Assembly (NCBI RefSeq): GCF_000949635.1
Contig: NZ_BAFN01000001.1
Coordinates: 2,170,001-2,234,000, forward strand
Source of the DNA: Candidatus Brocadia sinica JPN1
Lineage (GTDB): Bacteria; Planctomycetota; Brocadiia; Brocadiales; Brocadiaceae
DNA length: 64,000 nucleotides
Direction: 5' to 3'
The position numbers and the translations under genes were made by a program. Shown piece after piece: positions 32,706 through 42,195 of this stretch. A model generated the notes under the pieces. The model worked only from the letters and a program-made list of their open reading frames with translations, was not told the DNA's origin and made no database searches. Numbering within the stretch: position 1 is the first letter of the stretch; every line of letters starts with the position of its first letter.

Positions 32706-34255
32706 GATTCTTGACGTCCTGTTAATCGTGCCCTGGAACGCAATGTGGGCCCACCATTCCCAACGCGCATTACCTGCATGGGTTGTCCTTTTCCGCAATT
32801 GGGGATAGGAAAGACTGCAAAATCATTTCCCACGGCATCGACGTTCATGAGAAAATCCTTTGAATCGGCCGTAATGCCGCCTTGTCGATAGAGTTTTGTA
32901 AGCTTCCCATTTTCTATCCTGTATACCTTTTGTGCAGAAATTCGAAAATTTTCTCTGGATTCACTAATGGACGGGATGCGGTGGTTGACAATGAAATACC
33001 CCTCTTTCACTTCGGCAATTATTTCTGCGGGGGATTTATTCCCGTTTGCAAAGACTGTATTGGTCATTCGTACAAGGGGGACATAATTGGATTCAGTTGC
33101 CCTCATAGAACCGTTTGGGGGGTAGTTCAGTATTGCAGCGTATTCACGTCCATTCATAAATTCCTTAAGTACACCGTTTTCGATAAGATTTACCCGCTTT
33201 GCAGGAGTTCCTTCCGCATCGTACTTGTAATGTCCATATCCATTGATGGATGGATCCGAATATGCGCTTAAAAGAGGAGACGCAATCTGTTTTCCCAACT
33301 CGTTATCATGAAAATCTCTAAATAACCAGGATCGCCCTGCGTAGGCCGTTTCGAGTTTCAATGCCCTGTCTGCCTCTGTCGGATGTCCTACAATTTCATG
33401 GACTAAAAGTGCATTAAAATGCGGATTTGTTACAACCACAACAGCGTCGTTCGTGGCGGGTAGAAAATCTGCCTCTGTAAGTTCCAGGGTTTCATGTGTT
33501 CGCATGAAAGCAAAATCGGCAAGCGATTGTTTATAAACGTTTTTATCTTTTATAACTTCCCATCCACGAAGATTTCCAAGATAATCGTAACAAACCTCAG
33601 GGACACCACCTGCTTTTTGTGCCACAACAGCTACCGTTCCCTGGGTAAGTGCATATGATTGGTCAATGCTGGCACCTTCGGTGCTGCAAAACAATTCTCG
33701 CCTTATACCTGTTTGCGCGTCCAGGGCGGCGTATTGCACGTCTTCGGAAATACCATGCATTTCACCAGAAATTTTTGTACAAAGGGTAATGACCTCTTTC
33801 AAAGATACATTCCTCGGATCTTCGTCAAATACGGCGCCAATAACATCCCGACTGCTATCGGTCTTTGCAAGATTTACCCCTGTCAGTGCCGGGGCGATTG
33901 GTTTGAACTCTGCCTTTTTGTTCGCGTTGGCTATTGCCCTTGCATGCGCCCTGTTTATTCCCAGAGTGACTATTTTGCTGAAAGTTTTTGGGTTGGATTC
34001 CGTCTCTCCAATAGGCTGGCCATAAAACCCCCATGCACTCATCTCGCCCGCAAGCATCCTTATGCCAAAAGAAATAGAAGAATCTTCACCCATTCCCTTG
34101 GCCTTGCCATTCTCGGCATGAGCGTACTTTATTTCATGTATACCAAGTCGGATGTCAGCGTACTTGCAATTCTTTAGAGAACTGGTCTGTTGAATAACCT
34201 TTGCGACAGTTTCTTTTAACTTATCAATAAGTTCTATTTTTATGCGACTTGCGAT
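32702..34255 (-). CDS. tldD: TldD metalloprotease subunit with a non-standard start codon
   Basis: 517 aa if read from ATC 34255. Zinc motif HEIVGH (HExxxH) in 'LLVHEIVGHPTEADRALKLE', plus 'GTPAKRVNLIENGVLKEFMN' and C-terminal 'GNDFAVFPIPNCGKGQPMQV' are TldD hallmarks. The first ATG in frame is 34093, but the 54 codons upstream (ASRIKIELIDKLKETVAKVI ... NCKYADIRLG) are open and match the conserved N-terminal strands of TldD. No ATG, GTG or TTG is in frame back to the stop; AAAAGGAG lies 7 nt before ATC 34255. Either a rare start codon or a sequence error. ATGA overlap with pmbA. Confidence 0.85.
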   Translation of the reverse strand: MASRIKIELIDKLKETVAKVIQQTSSLKNCKYADIRLGIHEIKYAHAENGKAKGMGEDSSISFGIRMLAGEMSAWGFYGQPIGETESNPKTFSKIVTLGINRAHARAIANANKKAEFKPIAPALTGVNLAKTDSSRDVIGAVFDEDPRNVSLKEVITLCTKISGEMHGISEDVQYAALDAQTGIRRELFCSTEGASIDQSYALTQGTVAVVAQKAGGVPEVCYDYLGNLRGWEVIKDKNVYKQSLADFAFMRTHETLELTEADFLPATNDAVVVVTNPHFNALLVHEIVGHPTEADRALKLETAYAGRSWLFRDFHDNELGKQIASPLLSAYSDPSINGYGHYKYDAEGTPAKRVNLIENGVLKEFMNGREYAAILNYPPNGSMRATESNYVPLVRMTNTVFANGNKSPAEIIAEVKEGYFIVNHRIPSISESRENFRISAQKVYRIENGKLTKLYRQGGITADSKDFLMNVDAVGNDFAVFPIPNCGKGQPMQVMRVGNGGPTLRSRARLTGRQES

Positions 34256-34312
34256 GGGAATGCTCCTTTTTACTAAATTCTAAAGTGACTAAGTTTATTT
34301 AACAAAATATTC

Positions 34313-35371
34313 TTAGTTTTTCCATAAAAATTTATGCCTTTGCAAACGGAGTTGGCCACATGCTGCGTTAATAGGACTGCCCTTTTTCTTTCGGAGGGTA
34401 ACTACAAGACCATGCTTTTCCAGCGTTCTGCGAAATATTTCAATCGTTTCCTGGGAAGGGGGTCTCCAATCAAATTCTTCGACGGGATTAACAGGGAGAA
34501 TGTTAATATTGCATTGAATTCCTTTGAGCAGCATTGACAGTGATTCTGCGTTTTGTTTCGATGCGTTGAGGCCGTCGATCAAGATATATTCAAAACTGAT
34601 GTCCCTTCCGGTAACTTCAAAATATTCCCTGGCCGCTGCAAGGATGTTTTTAATACCTATTTTTTTATTCGATGGGATTATCTGTGATCGTATAATATCG
34701 TTGGGTGCGTGAAGGGATATTGCTGGATTTACTTGGAGCCCTTCATGTGCCAATCGGCGGATACCATCTATAATGCCCACTGTTGAGATGGTGATGTGCC
34801 GAGCCCCAATTCCTAGCCCCCATTCGGCATTCATAATCCTAATTGCCTTAACGACATTATCGTAGTTTGCCAGTGGCTCACCGATGCCCATAAAGACAAT
34901 ATTGGTAAGGTGTTCATCGGGAAGAAGATGATTTTTAACATGGAGGGCCTCCTCAACAATTTCGCCTGCCGTAAGGTTTCTTTCAAGACCCAAGAGTCCG
35001 CTTGCACAAAATTGGCATGCCATTGCACAGCCTACCTGTGTAGAGACGCACGCAGTAATCCTTTTCCCCTCCCTTAAAAGTACGCATTCGATCACGTTTT
35101 CGTCGTGTAAATGAACTAAAAATTTTTCCGTGTCATTTTCAGTTTGTGTAATGGTATCAACTTTGGTTTGAAAGACCTGACACTGATCAGCAAGTTGCTT
35201 TTGAAAATTTTTGGGCAGGTTGGTCATCTGGCCAAAGGTTGTTGCGCCTTTGTCATAAACCCAGGAAAGTATTTGTTTTGCCCTGTATGTGGGTTCACCC
35301 ATTGAGGTACAGAGTGCCTCAAGTTCAGGTAAAGACATATCGGTAATTGATAGAATTTCTGTCTTATTCAT
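34313..35371 (-). CDS. rlmN: 23S rRNA/tRNA adenine-C2 methyltransferase RlmN
   Basis: 352 aa. The radical-SAM motif CAMACQFC (C115, C119, C122) and the flanking 'ACVSTQVGC' and 'GLERNLTAGEIVEEAL' are diagnostic for RlmN/Cfr; the C-terminal methyl-carrying Cys is in NAACGQL. It methylates A2503 of 23S rRNA and A37 of some tRNAs. It is the first gene of an apparent run rlmN-tldD-pmbA, 57 nt before tldD. Confidence 0.95.
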   Translation of the reverse strand: MNKTEILSITDMSLPELEALCTSMGEPTYRAKQILSWVYDKGATTFGQMTNLPKNFQKQLADQCQVFQTKVDTITQTENDTEKFLVHLHDENVIECVLLREGKRITACVSTQVGCAMACQFCASGLLGLERNLTAGEIVEEALHVKNHLLPDEHLTNIVFMGIGEPLANYDNVVKAIRIMNAEWGLGIGARHITISTVGIIDGIRRLAHEGLQVNPAISLHAPNDIIRSQIIPSNKKIGIKNILAAAREYFEVTGRDISFEYILIDGLNASKQNAESLSMLLKGIQCNINILPVNPVEEFDWRPPSQETIEIFRRTLEKHGLVVTLRKKKGSPINAACGQLRLQRHKFLWKN

Positions 35372-35612
35372 AATACGTTGCTTTTCTTTCGCGTATTAAT
35401 CGTACTTCTCAATTTTATACCTTTCTCTGTTTCGCAATTATACGCTATAAAAACATATATTATCAACTATTGTCAACGAATAATATGCTTCGCCGATATC
35501 GTGTAGATTTGAGTGGGAAAACAAAGATTTATTCGTATAATTTGCCATTGAGGAGTAATAAATTCTTTCTTAATCACAATAATAAAATAGAGAATTCTAT
35601 AGGAGGATACAA

Positions 35613-36752
35613 ATGAATTCAATTAACAAAATTCTTTTGTTAATTTTTTGTGCCAGTAACTGTTCTGTGCTCCTGTTAAGTAATGCATCAGGCATGGAGG
35701 ATCAAGTTGAACACTCTCCTATTGTTAAAGAATTACAAAAAATTGTGGAGTCAAACGATGATCTTCGTCTAAACCTGGAAAAAGCTTTAAAAGAACAGGA
35801 GAAAGGTTCCTACTGGCACAATAGGAAAATGGAAGATATTTTTGATTTTTTCGATGACTGGCTTGTTTTTCTCCCAACAACCGATAATCCTGAAAAATAT
35901 TCTTACCTCTTCAACGAAATTTATAGAAGAAATCAAAATATTAGAATGCTATTGAGACAACCGCTTTTCATAGATTGGCTAGAAAAATTTGTCATTGGTA
36001 GAGGCAACTTTATGGATAGTGAAAAATCAGCTGGGAATATTAAAGAATGGGTGGAAGATTCAACCGTTAATATAGGGGAATATGAAGTTCCATCTGGCGG
36101 ATTCAAAAGTTTTAACGATTTTTTTACGAGAAAAATAAAATCAGGTGCCAGGCCAATTTACATGCCAAATGATGACTCAATTATTACCTCTCCGGCTGAT
36201 TGTACCATTAGTAAAATACGTGAAAAGTTAAATACAGAGACAATTTTCGAAGTAAAAGATGAAATATTCGATGTAAAAAAATTGTTAGATAATTCAACGT
36301 TGGCTAATAGGTTCTTAAACGGAGACGGAGCAATTTGCTTTTTGATGCCATCAGATTATCACCGTTTTCATTCTCCAGTTAATGGCAAAATAATTGAAGT
36401 AAAACAGTCCGGTGGTCTCTATTTTGCCGCACAAGATTGGACTAATTACTTTTTTGAACGTCGCCGTGGTTACTTTTTGATGGAAACTTCTCGCTATGGC
36501 ATTGTTGGCATTGTCCCTGTTGGCCTTGCTGACATCAGCTCAATAAATTTCGTTCGCAAGGAAAACGATATTGTTCAAAAAGGTGACGAATTAGGTTTTT
36601 TTGCATATGGTGGTTCTGCAATTGTGCTCCTGTTTGAACCGAATCGGTTGATAGATCCTATCTATGTTAATAACACTGTTTATGAGGTGAGCAATGTAAA
36701 AGTTAAAATGGGGCAAAAAATTGGTTCTCTAAAAGATGAGTCAATGAAATAG
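35613..36752 (+). CDS. Phosphatidylserine decarboxylase-like enzyme with signal peptide
   Basis: 379 aa, AGGAGG before ATG 35613. An N-terminal signal-like segment (ILLLIFCASNCSVLLLSNAS) and about 110 residues with no known domain precede the decarboxylase core: 'SFNDFFTRKIKSGARPIYMP', 'SPADCTISKI', the His motif MPSDYHRFHSPVNG and the self-cleavage site GGS at S335 (FFAYGGSAIVLLFEP). Proenzyme cleavage before this Ser would make the pyruvoyl group. It makes phosphatidylethanolamine, or acts on a similar substrate; an exported form is unusual. It is isolated, with divergent rlmN upstream and a REP/RAYT unit downstream. Confidence 0.85.
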   Translation: MNSINKILLLIFCASNCSVLLLSNASGMEDQVEHSPIVKELQKIVESNDDLRLNLEKALKEQEKGSYWHNRKMEDIFDFFDDWLVFLPTTDNPEKYSYLFNEIYRRNQNIRMLLRQPLFIDWLEKFVIGRGNFMDSEKSAGNIKEWVEDSTVNIGEYEVPSGGFKSFNDFFTRKIKSGARPIYMPNDDSIITSPADCTISKIREKLNTETIFEVKDEIFDVKKLLDNSTLANRFLNGDGAICFLMPSDYHRFHSPVNGKIIEVKQSGGLYFAAQDWTNYFFERRRGYFLMETSRYGIVGIVPVGLADISSINFVRKENDIVQKGDELGFFAYGGSAIVLLFEPNRLIDPIYVNNTVYEVSNVKVKMGQKIGSLKDESMK

Positions 36753-36864
36753 CTAAGGAATCGACTGTGATAGGAATCACATTACCCAAACAAGTTGGAA
36801 AAGACAAAATCCGAAGCACGAAATTTGTGAGTCAACCCTGTCAGGCTTGATTTTTATTTTATTT

Positions 36865-36982
36865 GCTTGTTCCCAAACTCCGTTTTGGGAACACAGTGTC
36901 AAGTGAAACTCTGTTTCGTGTATGTCCATTGAAACGGAGTTTCTCGACCCATTGCGTTCCCAAATGAAATTTGGGAACGAGC
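36865..36982 (+). repeat. Left REP element (three-hairpin, ~118 bp)
   Basis: Three successive hairpins: GTTCCCAAA/TTTGGGAAC; GAAACTC..GAGTTTC; and again GTTCCCAAA/TTTGGGAAC. The outer ends GCTTGTTCCCAAA and TTTGGGAACGAGC are also complementary apart from one wobble. A direct copy lies at 37568-37682, the pair flanking the RAYT gene. Confidence 0.88.
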
Positions 36983-37013
36983 AGGTAACAAGCTGACAGT
37001 ACAAGGGATAAAA

Positions 37014-37550
37014 ATGAGAACCAGATATAAAATAACAGAAAAGGAATGTATCTATTTTGTTACCTCTACTGTTGTAGAGTGGATGCCAGTTTTTAGATCC
37101 CGTACATACTGCGATATAATTATACGGTCATTAAACTATTGTAAGTCACACAAAGACTTGAAACTCTTTGCATTTGTTATTATGGACAATCATATACATC
37201 TCATTGTAAAGGCGCCTGAGTTATCAGACACATTGGCTTCGTTTAAGAAGTTCACTGCAAAAGAAATCATTGATCAGTTAAAACAGGATAACAGACAATG
37301 GCTCTTAAGTCAGTTTGCATTTTATAAGAAGAAATACAAGACAGAAAGTGATTATCAGGTATGGCAGGAAGGCATCCATCCGCAATTGATGTTGAATGAG
37401 GAAATGCTGAGACAAAAGGTTGAATATGTTCATAGCAATCCTGTAAGACGTGGGCTTGTTGATTCGCCCGAGCATTGGCGCTACAGTTCTTACAGGAATT
37501 ACCATCTTAATGACCATTCGATTATTCATATTGATGAATTATTATTGTAA
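37014..37550 (+). CDS. REP-associated tyrosine transposase (RAYT)
   Basis: 178 aa, AAGGGA before ATG 37014. The Y1/HuH transposase signature is 'FVIMDNHIHLIV' (HxH) and, downstream, 'KVEYVHSNPVRRGLVDSPEH' and 'WRYSSYRNYHL'. The catalytic Tyr is expected in the C-terminal helix region. RAYTs cut and join single-stranded REP sequences and are thought to spread REPs. Here the gene is flanked by two direct ~118-bp REP elements, so it is a complete REP-RAYT-REP unit. It is intact, so it may be active. Confidence 0.9.
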   Translation: MRTRYKITEKECIYFVTSTVVEWMPVFRSRTYCDIIIRSLNYCKSHKDLKLFAFVIMDNHIHLIVKAPELSDTLASFKKFTAKEIIDQLKQDNRQWLLSQFAFYKKKYKTESDYQVWQEGIHPQLMLNEEMLRQKVEYVHSNPVRRGLVDSPEHWRYSSYRNYHLNDHSIIHIDELLL

Positions 37551-37567
37551 AAATATTTTATTTCCTT

Positions 37568-37682
37568 GCTTGTTCCCAAACTCCGTTTGGGAACACGGTG
37601 TAATCCAAAACTCTGTTTTGCGTGCGTTTATCGAAACAGAGTTTCTCGGCCATTGCGTTCCCAAATGAAATTTGGGAACGAG
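37568..37682 (+). repeat. Right REP element (three-hairpin, ~115 bp)
   Basis: Same order of hairpins and same orientation as the copy at 36865-36982, with scattered differences mainly in the middle hairpin loop. The conserved ends are GCTTGTTCCCAAACTCCGTT and GTTCCCAAATGAAATTTGGG. Confidence 0.88.
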
Positions 37683-37982
37683 TTGAAAGGTTTGATTCAA
37701 GTAATCTCTCGTTGGAGTGATTCCCTTTCCGAAGGTTTCTCGCATGAGGAAGTTCCCAGCATATTGGCAGAAACCAGATCCAAAAAGGCCACAAAAAGAA
37801 ACATGGAAATCTCCAAAAATAAGTATAGTGTCCTCAAAATCTCAAATAGCAATTCTAAGGACCCGACACCAAGTATGTGCTTTTTGGCATTCTTTCGTTT
37901 CTGCTGTCTTGATTGCATCTCTACTTGCTGTTTAGATCATTTATCTTTTATCTTTTCTCGGAACGGGATGCCTCATTTTGCA

Positions 37983-38167
37983 TTAGTTGGCGAACCTTGA
38001 CCACCCCATCTTATACCCATAGGAGGTTTTTTTGGGGAACCATACTAAAGAACCATTTGAAACAGCGAGTGTTCCCAATACTACCCCATCTTGTTTAACT
38101 TGAAATTCGACATCTGCTTTCCCAAGTACACGTTGTGGAATGTTGACAAAACATCGTATTTCGCCAT
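37983..38167 (-). pseudogene. Small conserved-type protein with a one-base frameshift
   Basis: From ATG 38167 (AAAGGAAATAAA upstream) the first three codons are in one frame, then the frame that looks real is 'IRCFVNIPQRVLGKADVEFQ', 'VKQDGVVLGTLAVSNGSLVW', 'FPKKTSYGYKMGWSRFAN' and stop at 37983. An extra A in GAAATA would restore a 61-residue protein. The 'LGKADVEF.V..DG..LGTL.VS.G..VW.P....YGYK..W' pattern resembles a family of small hypothetical proteins I have seen across many genomes, often near mobile DNA; I have no function for it. Decay or sequencing error are both possible. Confidence 0.55.
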
Positions 38168-38258
38168 TTTATTTCCTTTCTTTGGCCAATGAAAAAGCCA
38201 AGGGGACGGTAGCTTTTTGCCGCGTCTCACTTGAGAGCCAAGTTAGGCTTTCATTTTA

Positions 38259-38793
38259 TTAAAGATATATGAGACCTTGAGTAATAATATTTATAGGAAT
38301 AATGCTCCTCGGTTTTGCCTTAAATTTTGATCCTTGTTCAGAAATTAATGCTCCTAATTTTCGGGCAAAATTAGTATTGGCGACCAAGGCAGCAGTTGGT
38401 TCCTTGGGCAGCTTGAAAGTTCCCTTTGCTCTCCATTCCCTCTCGTGGGTCCAATTCACTACTTTAGTTTCTATGCCTTCGAATCTTACAACTTTCCAAA
38501 GCTCTCTATCAGGTACGCCAATTTCATCGAGTTCATTATTTGATAAATAAAGAACAGGCCGCGCGCCTTTTCAATAGGCAGTACCAAAAGAAAATTTACA
38601 AATTTATTTTTGTCTATTTGCCATCTGCCACCAGGTTTAATGGCTAAGTTATACTGTCTTAACCAGTTAATCACGGTTGTTTTAGTGACAGTATAGCCCT
38701 GCTTTTTTAACAAGGCTATAGCATCCGTTGTTGTTATCTTTGATGGTAGTTTACAATTGCCTGGGACCGCGTCGTTCTTCTACATTTTCCCAT
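38259..38793 (-). pseudogene. Broken HTH protein plus unrecognised C-terminal part
   Basis: AAAGGAGG precedes ATG 38793, but this frame stops after 19 codons. A second frame then encodes an excisionase/HTH_17-like domain (ITTTDAIALLKKQGYTVTKT, 'GGRWQIDKNKFVNFLL'). A third frame after a further shift encodes 'RPVLYLSNNELDEIGVPDRE', 'WTHEREWRAKGTFKLPKEPT' and ends at 38259. The pieces overlap smoothly, so this is one or two genes with at least two frameshifts. The WTHEREWR segment looks like those in DUF2971-type proteins, but I am not sure. Confidence 0.5.
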
Positions 38794-39153
38794 TATAGCC
38801 TCCTTTGTTATTAATTTTTAATGGTTGTTTATTGTAGTAATATTTCTGCTACCATTATTATAATAAATAAATTGTAAAGAAATTTTAAAAATTTTTTAAA
38901 TAATTTTTATCTTCCCCACTTCCCGCTAATTTCCACGACATTTAATCTCATTATGGTCACCTATAGAGAAAAAAGGCAAGAGTAAATGTAATGTTAAACG
39001 TAATATCTCTAGAAGATGATTTCTGATCGAATTAAATTCCAGATTTAAAAAATTCATCCAATTGATTTACACTATTGTAAGAAGAGGATTGAGGTCAGGC
39101 CTTGCTTTTAACATCAATATTGTGGCATTTCCTTTGAATCTTAAATGCAATTA
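38794..39153. other. 360-bp AT-rich spacer
   Basis: No gene or strong hairpin is seen. It lies between the broken HTH gene (its promoter side) and the convergent end of murJ on the same strand. Confidence 0.35.
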
Positions 39154-40773
39154 TTACATTCTTCTTAAGGATAGTTTAACTAGGTGCCCAAACTCTTCGG
39201 ATTTGAGAAGGACGGATGTTCCAGCAAATGCAGCAAATGCTGAGAGCAGAGGGACAAATAATCGAAGCCCTTTAAAATAAAGACTCCCACTTCCGTTTAA
39301 ATCAGGAAACATCCTGAGGACGAACCAGCACACAAAGACCATTGATACTGAGGCAATTACGGTTTTTTGTAACGAGACAAAAACCTCATTTCCTATTTTA
39401 ATACAAAGCCTTTTTTGCAATATGATGGTCAAAATAACGATTTGAACAATGGCGCTGATAGCAGTAGAGAGCGCCAGGCCGCCTTCCTGCAATACCCAGA
39501 TAAGCGAAAGATTTAAAACGAGATTCAAACCAACGCACGCTGCCCCAACCTTTACTGGGGTAACAGTATCTTTGACGGAGTAAAATGCACGGATCAACAC
39601 ATGGAGACCGCAGTATGCCCATATCCCAAAAGCATAGAAGAGAATGACACGTGATGTCCTGTAAGCGGATTCCGCATCAAACTGATTTCTCCTGTAAAGG
39701 AGATCGATGATCGGTTCCCGAAGCATGATGATAGCCATTGATGCAGGAATGCCGATTAAGAGAATAAATTTTAATGCCTTGTTGAAGGCAGTCGAAAAAT
39801 TGTTCCAATCTTCTCGCACTGCATGGGTGGAAAAGAGCGGAAATACTGCTGTGGCCATGGCGATGCCGAATACGCCTAAAGGGAATTGGATCAGCCGATC
39901 ACTGTAATAGAGTACCGAGGCGGCACCGGCCTTCATGGGGAAATGGACGGCCATTCCTGCAAAATTGAAGCTGCCTGGTCCACCTTGGGGGGCGGAAAAT
40001 CCAACGGCGATAAGGCTGTCAAGCAAAACATTGACCTGCACAATGCCGAGCCCGAAGACAATGGGCGCCATGCGTGTCAATACCAATTTCAAGCCTGGAT
40101 GTGAAAATCTGGGAATGAACCGGTAGTATAATTCTTTTTTCCGTAAGGTAGGAATATGAATAATTACCTGGACGAGGCCTGAGAGAAAGGTCGAGATGGC
40201 GACTGCATAAATCATCTTATCCAGCGCTTTTCCCGTATAGGGGGCTAAAACGGCCCCCAATATCCAGCATACGTTCATGACAACCGGTGCAAAGGCCGGC
40301 ATAAAAAAATGACGAAGGGTGTTCAGTACCGCACCCATAAAAGCGACAAGGCAAATGAAGAAGACATAGGGAAACATAATAATAAGCAGTTTAAGGATGA
40401 GTTGCCATTTTTCCTGTATCTGAAACACCCTTGGAATAACAAAGAAAGATCCTTCGCCAAGGAAGACAATACCACCCAAAATAATAATGAGGGCTGTGGC
40501 TACAATGTTGAAAAAAACGAGGGCTTCTTCTTTGCCACGTTTTTCGAGCTGTTCTGTGAAAATAGGAATGAAGGCCGCACTGAGGGCGCCTTCACCAAAG
40601 AGACGTCGGAACAAATTGGGGATCTTGAATGCAACGGTAAACGCATCCCATACCATACTTGTCCCGAAAATGCTGGCGCATATCATGTCCCTTGCAAGAC
40701 CGAGTATGCGGCTTAAAAAGGTGCAGACGCTAATAATCCTTACGGAACGAAATAAATTGTGCGATTCAGACAT
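39154..40773 (-). CDS. murJ: Lipid II flippase MurJ (MviN)
   Basis: 539 aa from ATG 40773; a TTG five codons earlier is in frame. 'TFLSRILGLARDMICASIFG' and 'VAFKIPNLFRRLFGEGALSA' plus 'FIPIFTEQLEKRGKEEAL' are highly conserved MurJ motifs, followed by about 14 hydrophobic segments. It moves lipid II across the inner membrane for peptidoglycan synthesis. Its presence supports a peptidoglycan wall in this organism. It is monocistronic by position, divergent from gap. Confidence 0.94.
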   Translation of the reverse strand: MSESHNLFRSVRIISVCTFLSRILGLARDMICASIFGTSMVWDAFTVAFKIPNLFRRLFGEGALSAAFIPIFTEQLEKRGKEEALVFFNIVATALIIILGGIVFLGEGSFFVIPRVFQIQEKWQLILKLLIIMFPYVFFICLVAFMGAVLNTLRHFFMPAFAPVVMNVCWILGAVLAPYTGKALDKMIYAVAISTFLSGLVQVIIHIPTLRKKELYYRFIPRFSHPGLKLVLTRMAPIVFGLGIVQVNVLLDSLIAVGFSAPQGGPGSFNFAGMAVHFPMKAGAASVLYYSDRLIQFPLGVFGIAMATAVFPLFSTHAVREDWNNFSTAFNKALKFILLIGIPASMAIIMLREPIIDLLYRRNQFDAESAYRTSRVILFYAFGIWAYCGLHVLIRAFYSVKDTVTPVKVGAACVGLNLVLNLSLIWVLQEGGLALSTAISAIVQIVILTIILQKRLCIKIGNEVFVSLQKTVIASVSMVFVCWFVLRMFPDLNGSGSLYFKGLRLFVPLLSAFAAFAGTSVLLKSEEFGHLVKLSLRRM

Positions 40774-41020
40774 AAACAATTTTGGCAATCTTTAAAGTTT
40801 TATGAAATTCTACACTACTTCACTTTAATTATATGTATGTGCATTTTTACGGTTTTTGCTTTTCCTCAATTTTAATGGTATTTTCAATATTTTCAATGTA
40901 ATTTAGTGTTTTTACGATGGCGCACAGATTCTTACAATAAACCATAATCCATATTTAAATCCGAAAGAAAAGCCCTCTGGTTTTAAAAGGAAAGTCTGTT
41001 TATTAGGATTATTAAAATAC

Positions 41021-41048
41021 TTGACAAATTATACCTGACTGTTAAAAT
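41021..41048 (+). promoter_or_regulatory. Sigma-70 promoter of the gap operon
   Basis: TTGACA at 41021-41026 and TAAAAT at 41043-41048, 16-bp spacer. About 100 nt of leader precede gap. The rest of the 379-bp murJ-gap spacer (40774-41152) is AT-rich without other features. Confidence 0.7.
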
Positions 41049-41101
41049 ACCTTGTCTCTTGTTTGGCATTTTATTATAGTTCTATTTTTCTGTGGTATTA
41101 G

Positions 41102-42154
<1,053 letters not shown>

Positions 42155-42195
42155 ATGTATAAAATAATAAATTATTATCAAACCAACCTAATTCC

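Noticed and set aside
34831-35028. 65-aa frame inside rlmN
   Set aside because: Out-of-frame shadow of rlmN with no features.
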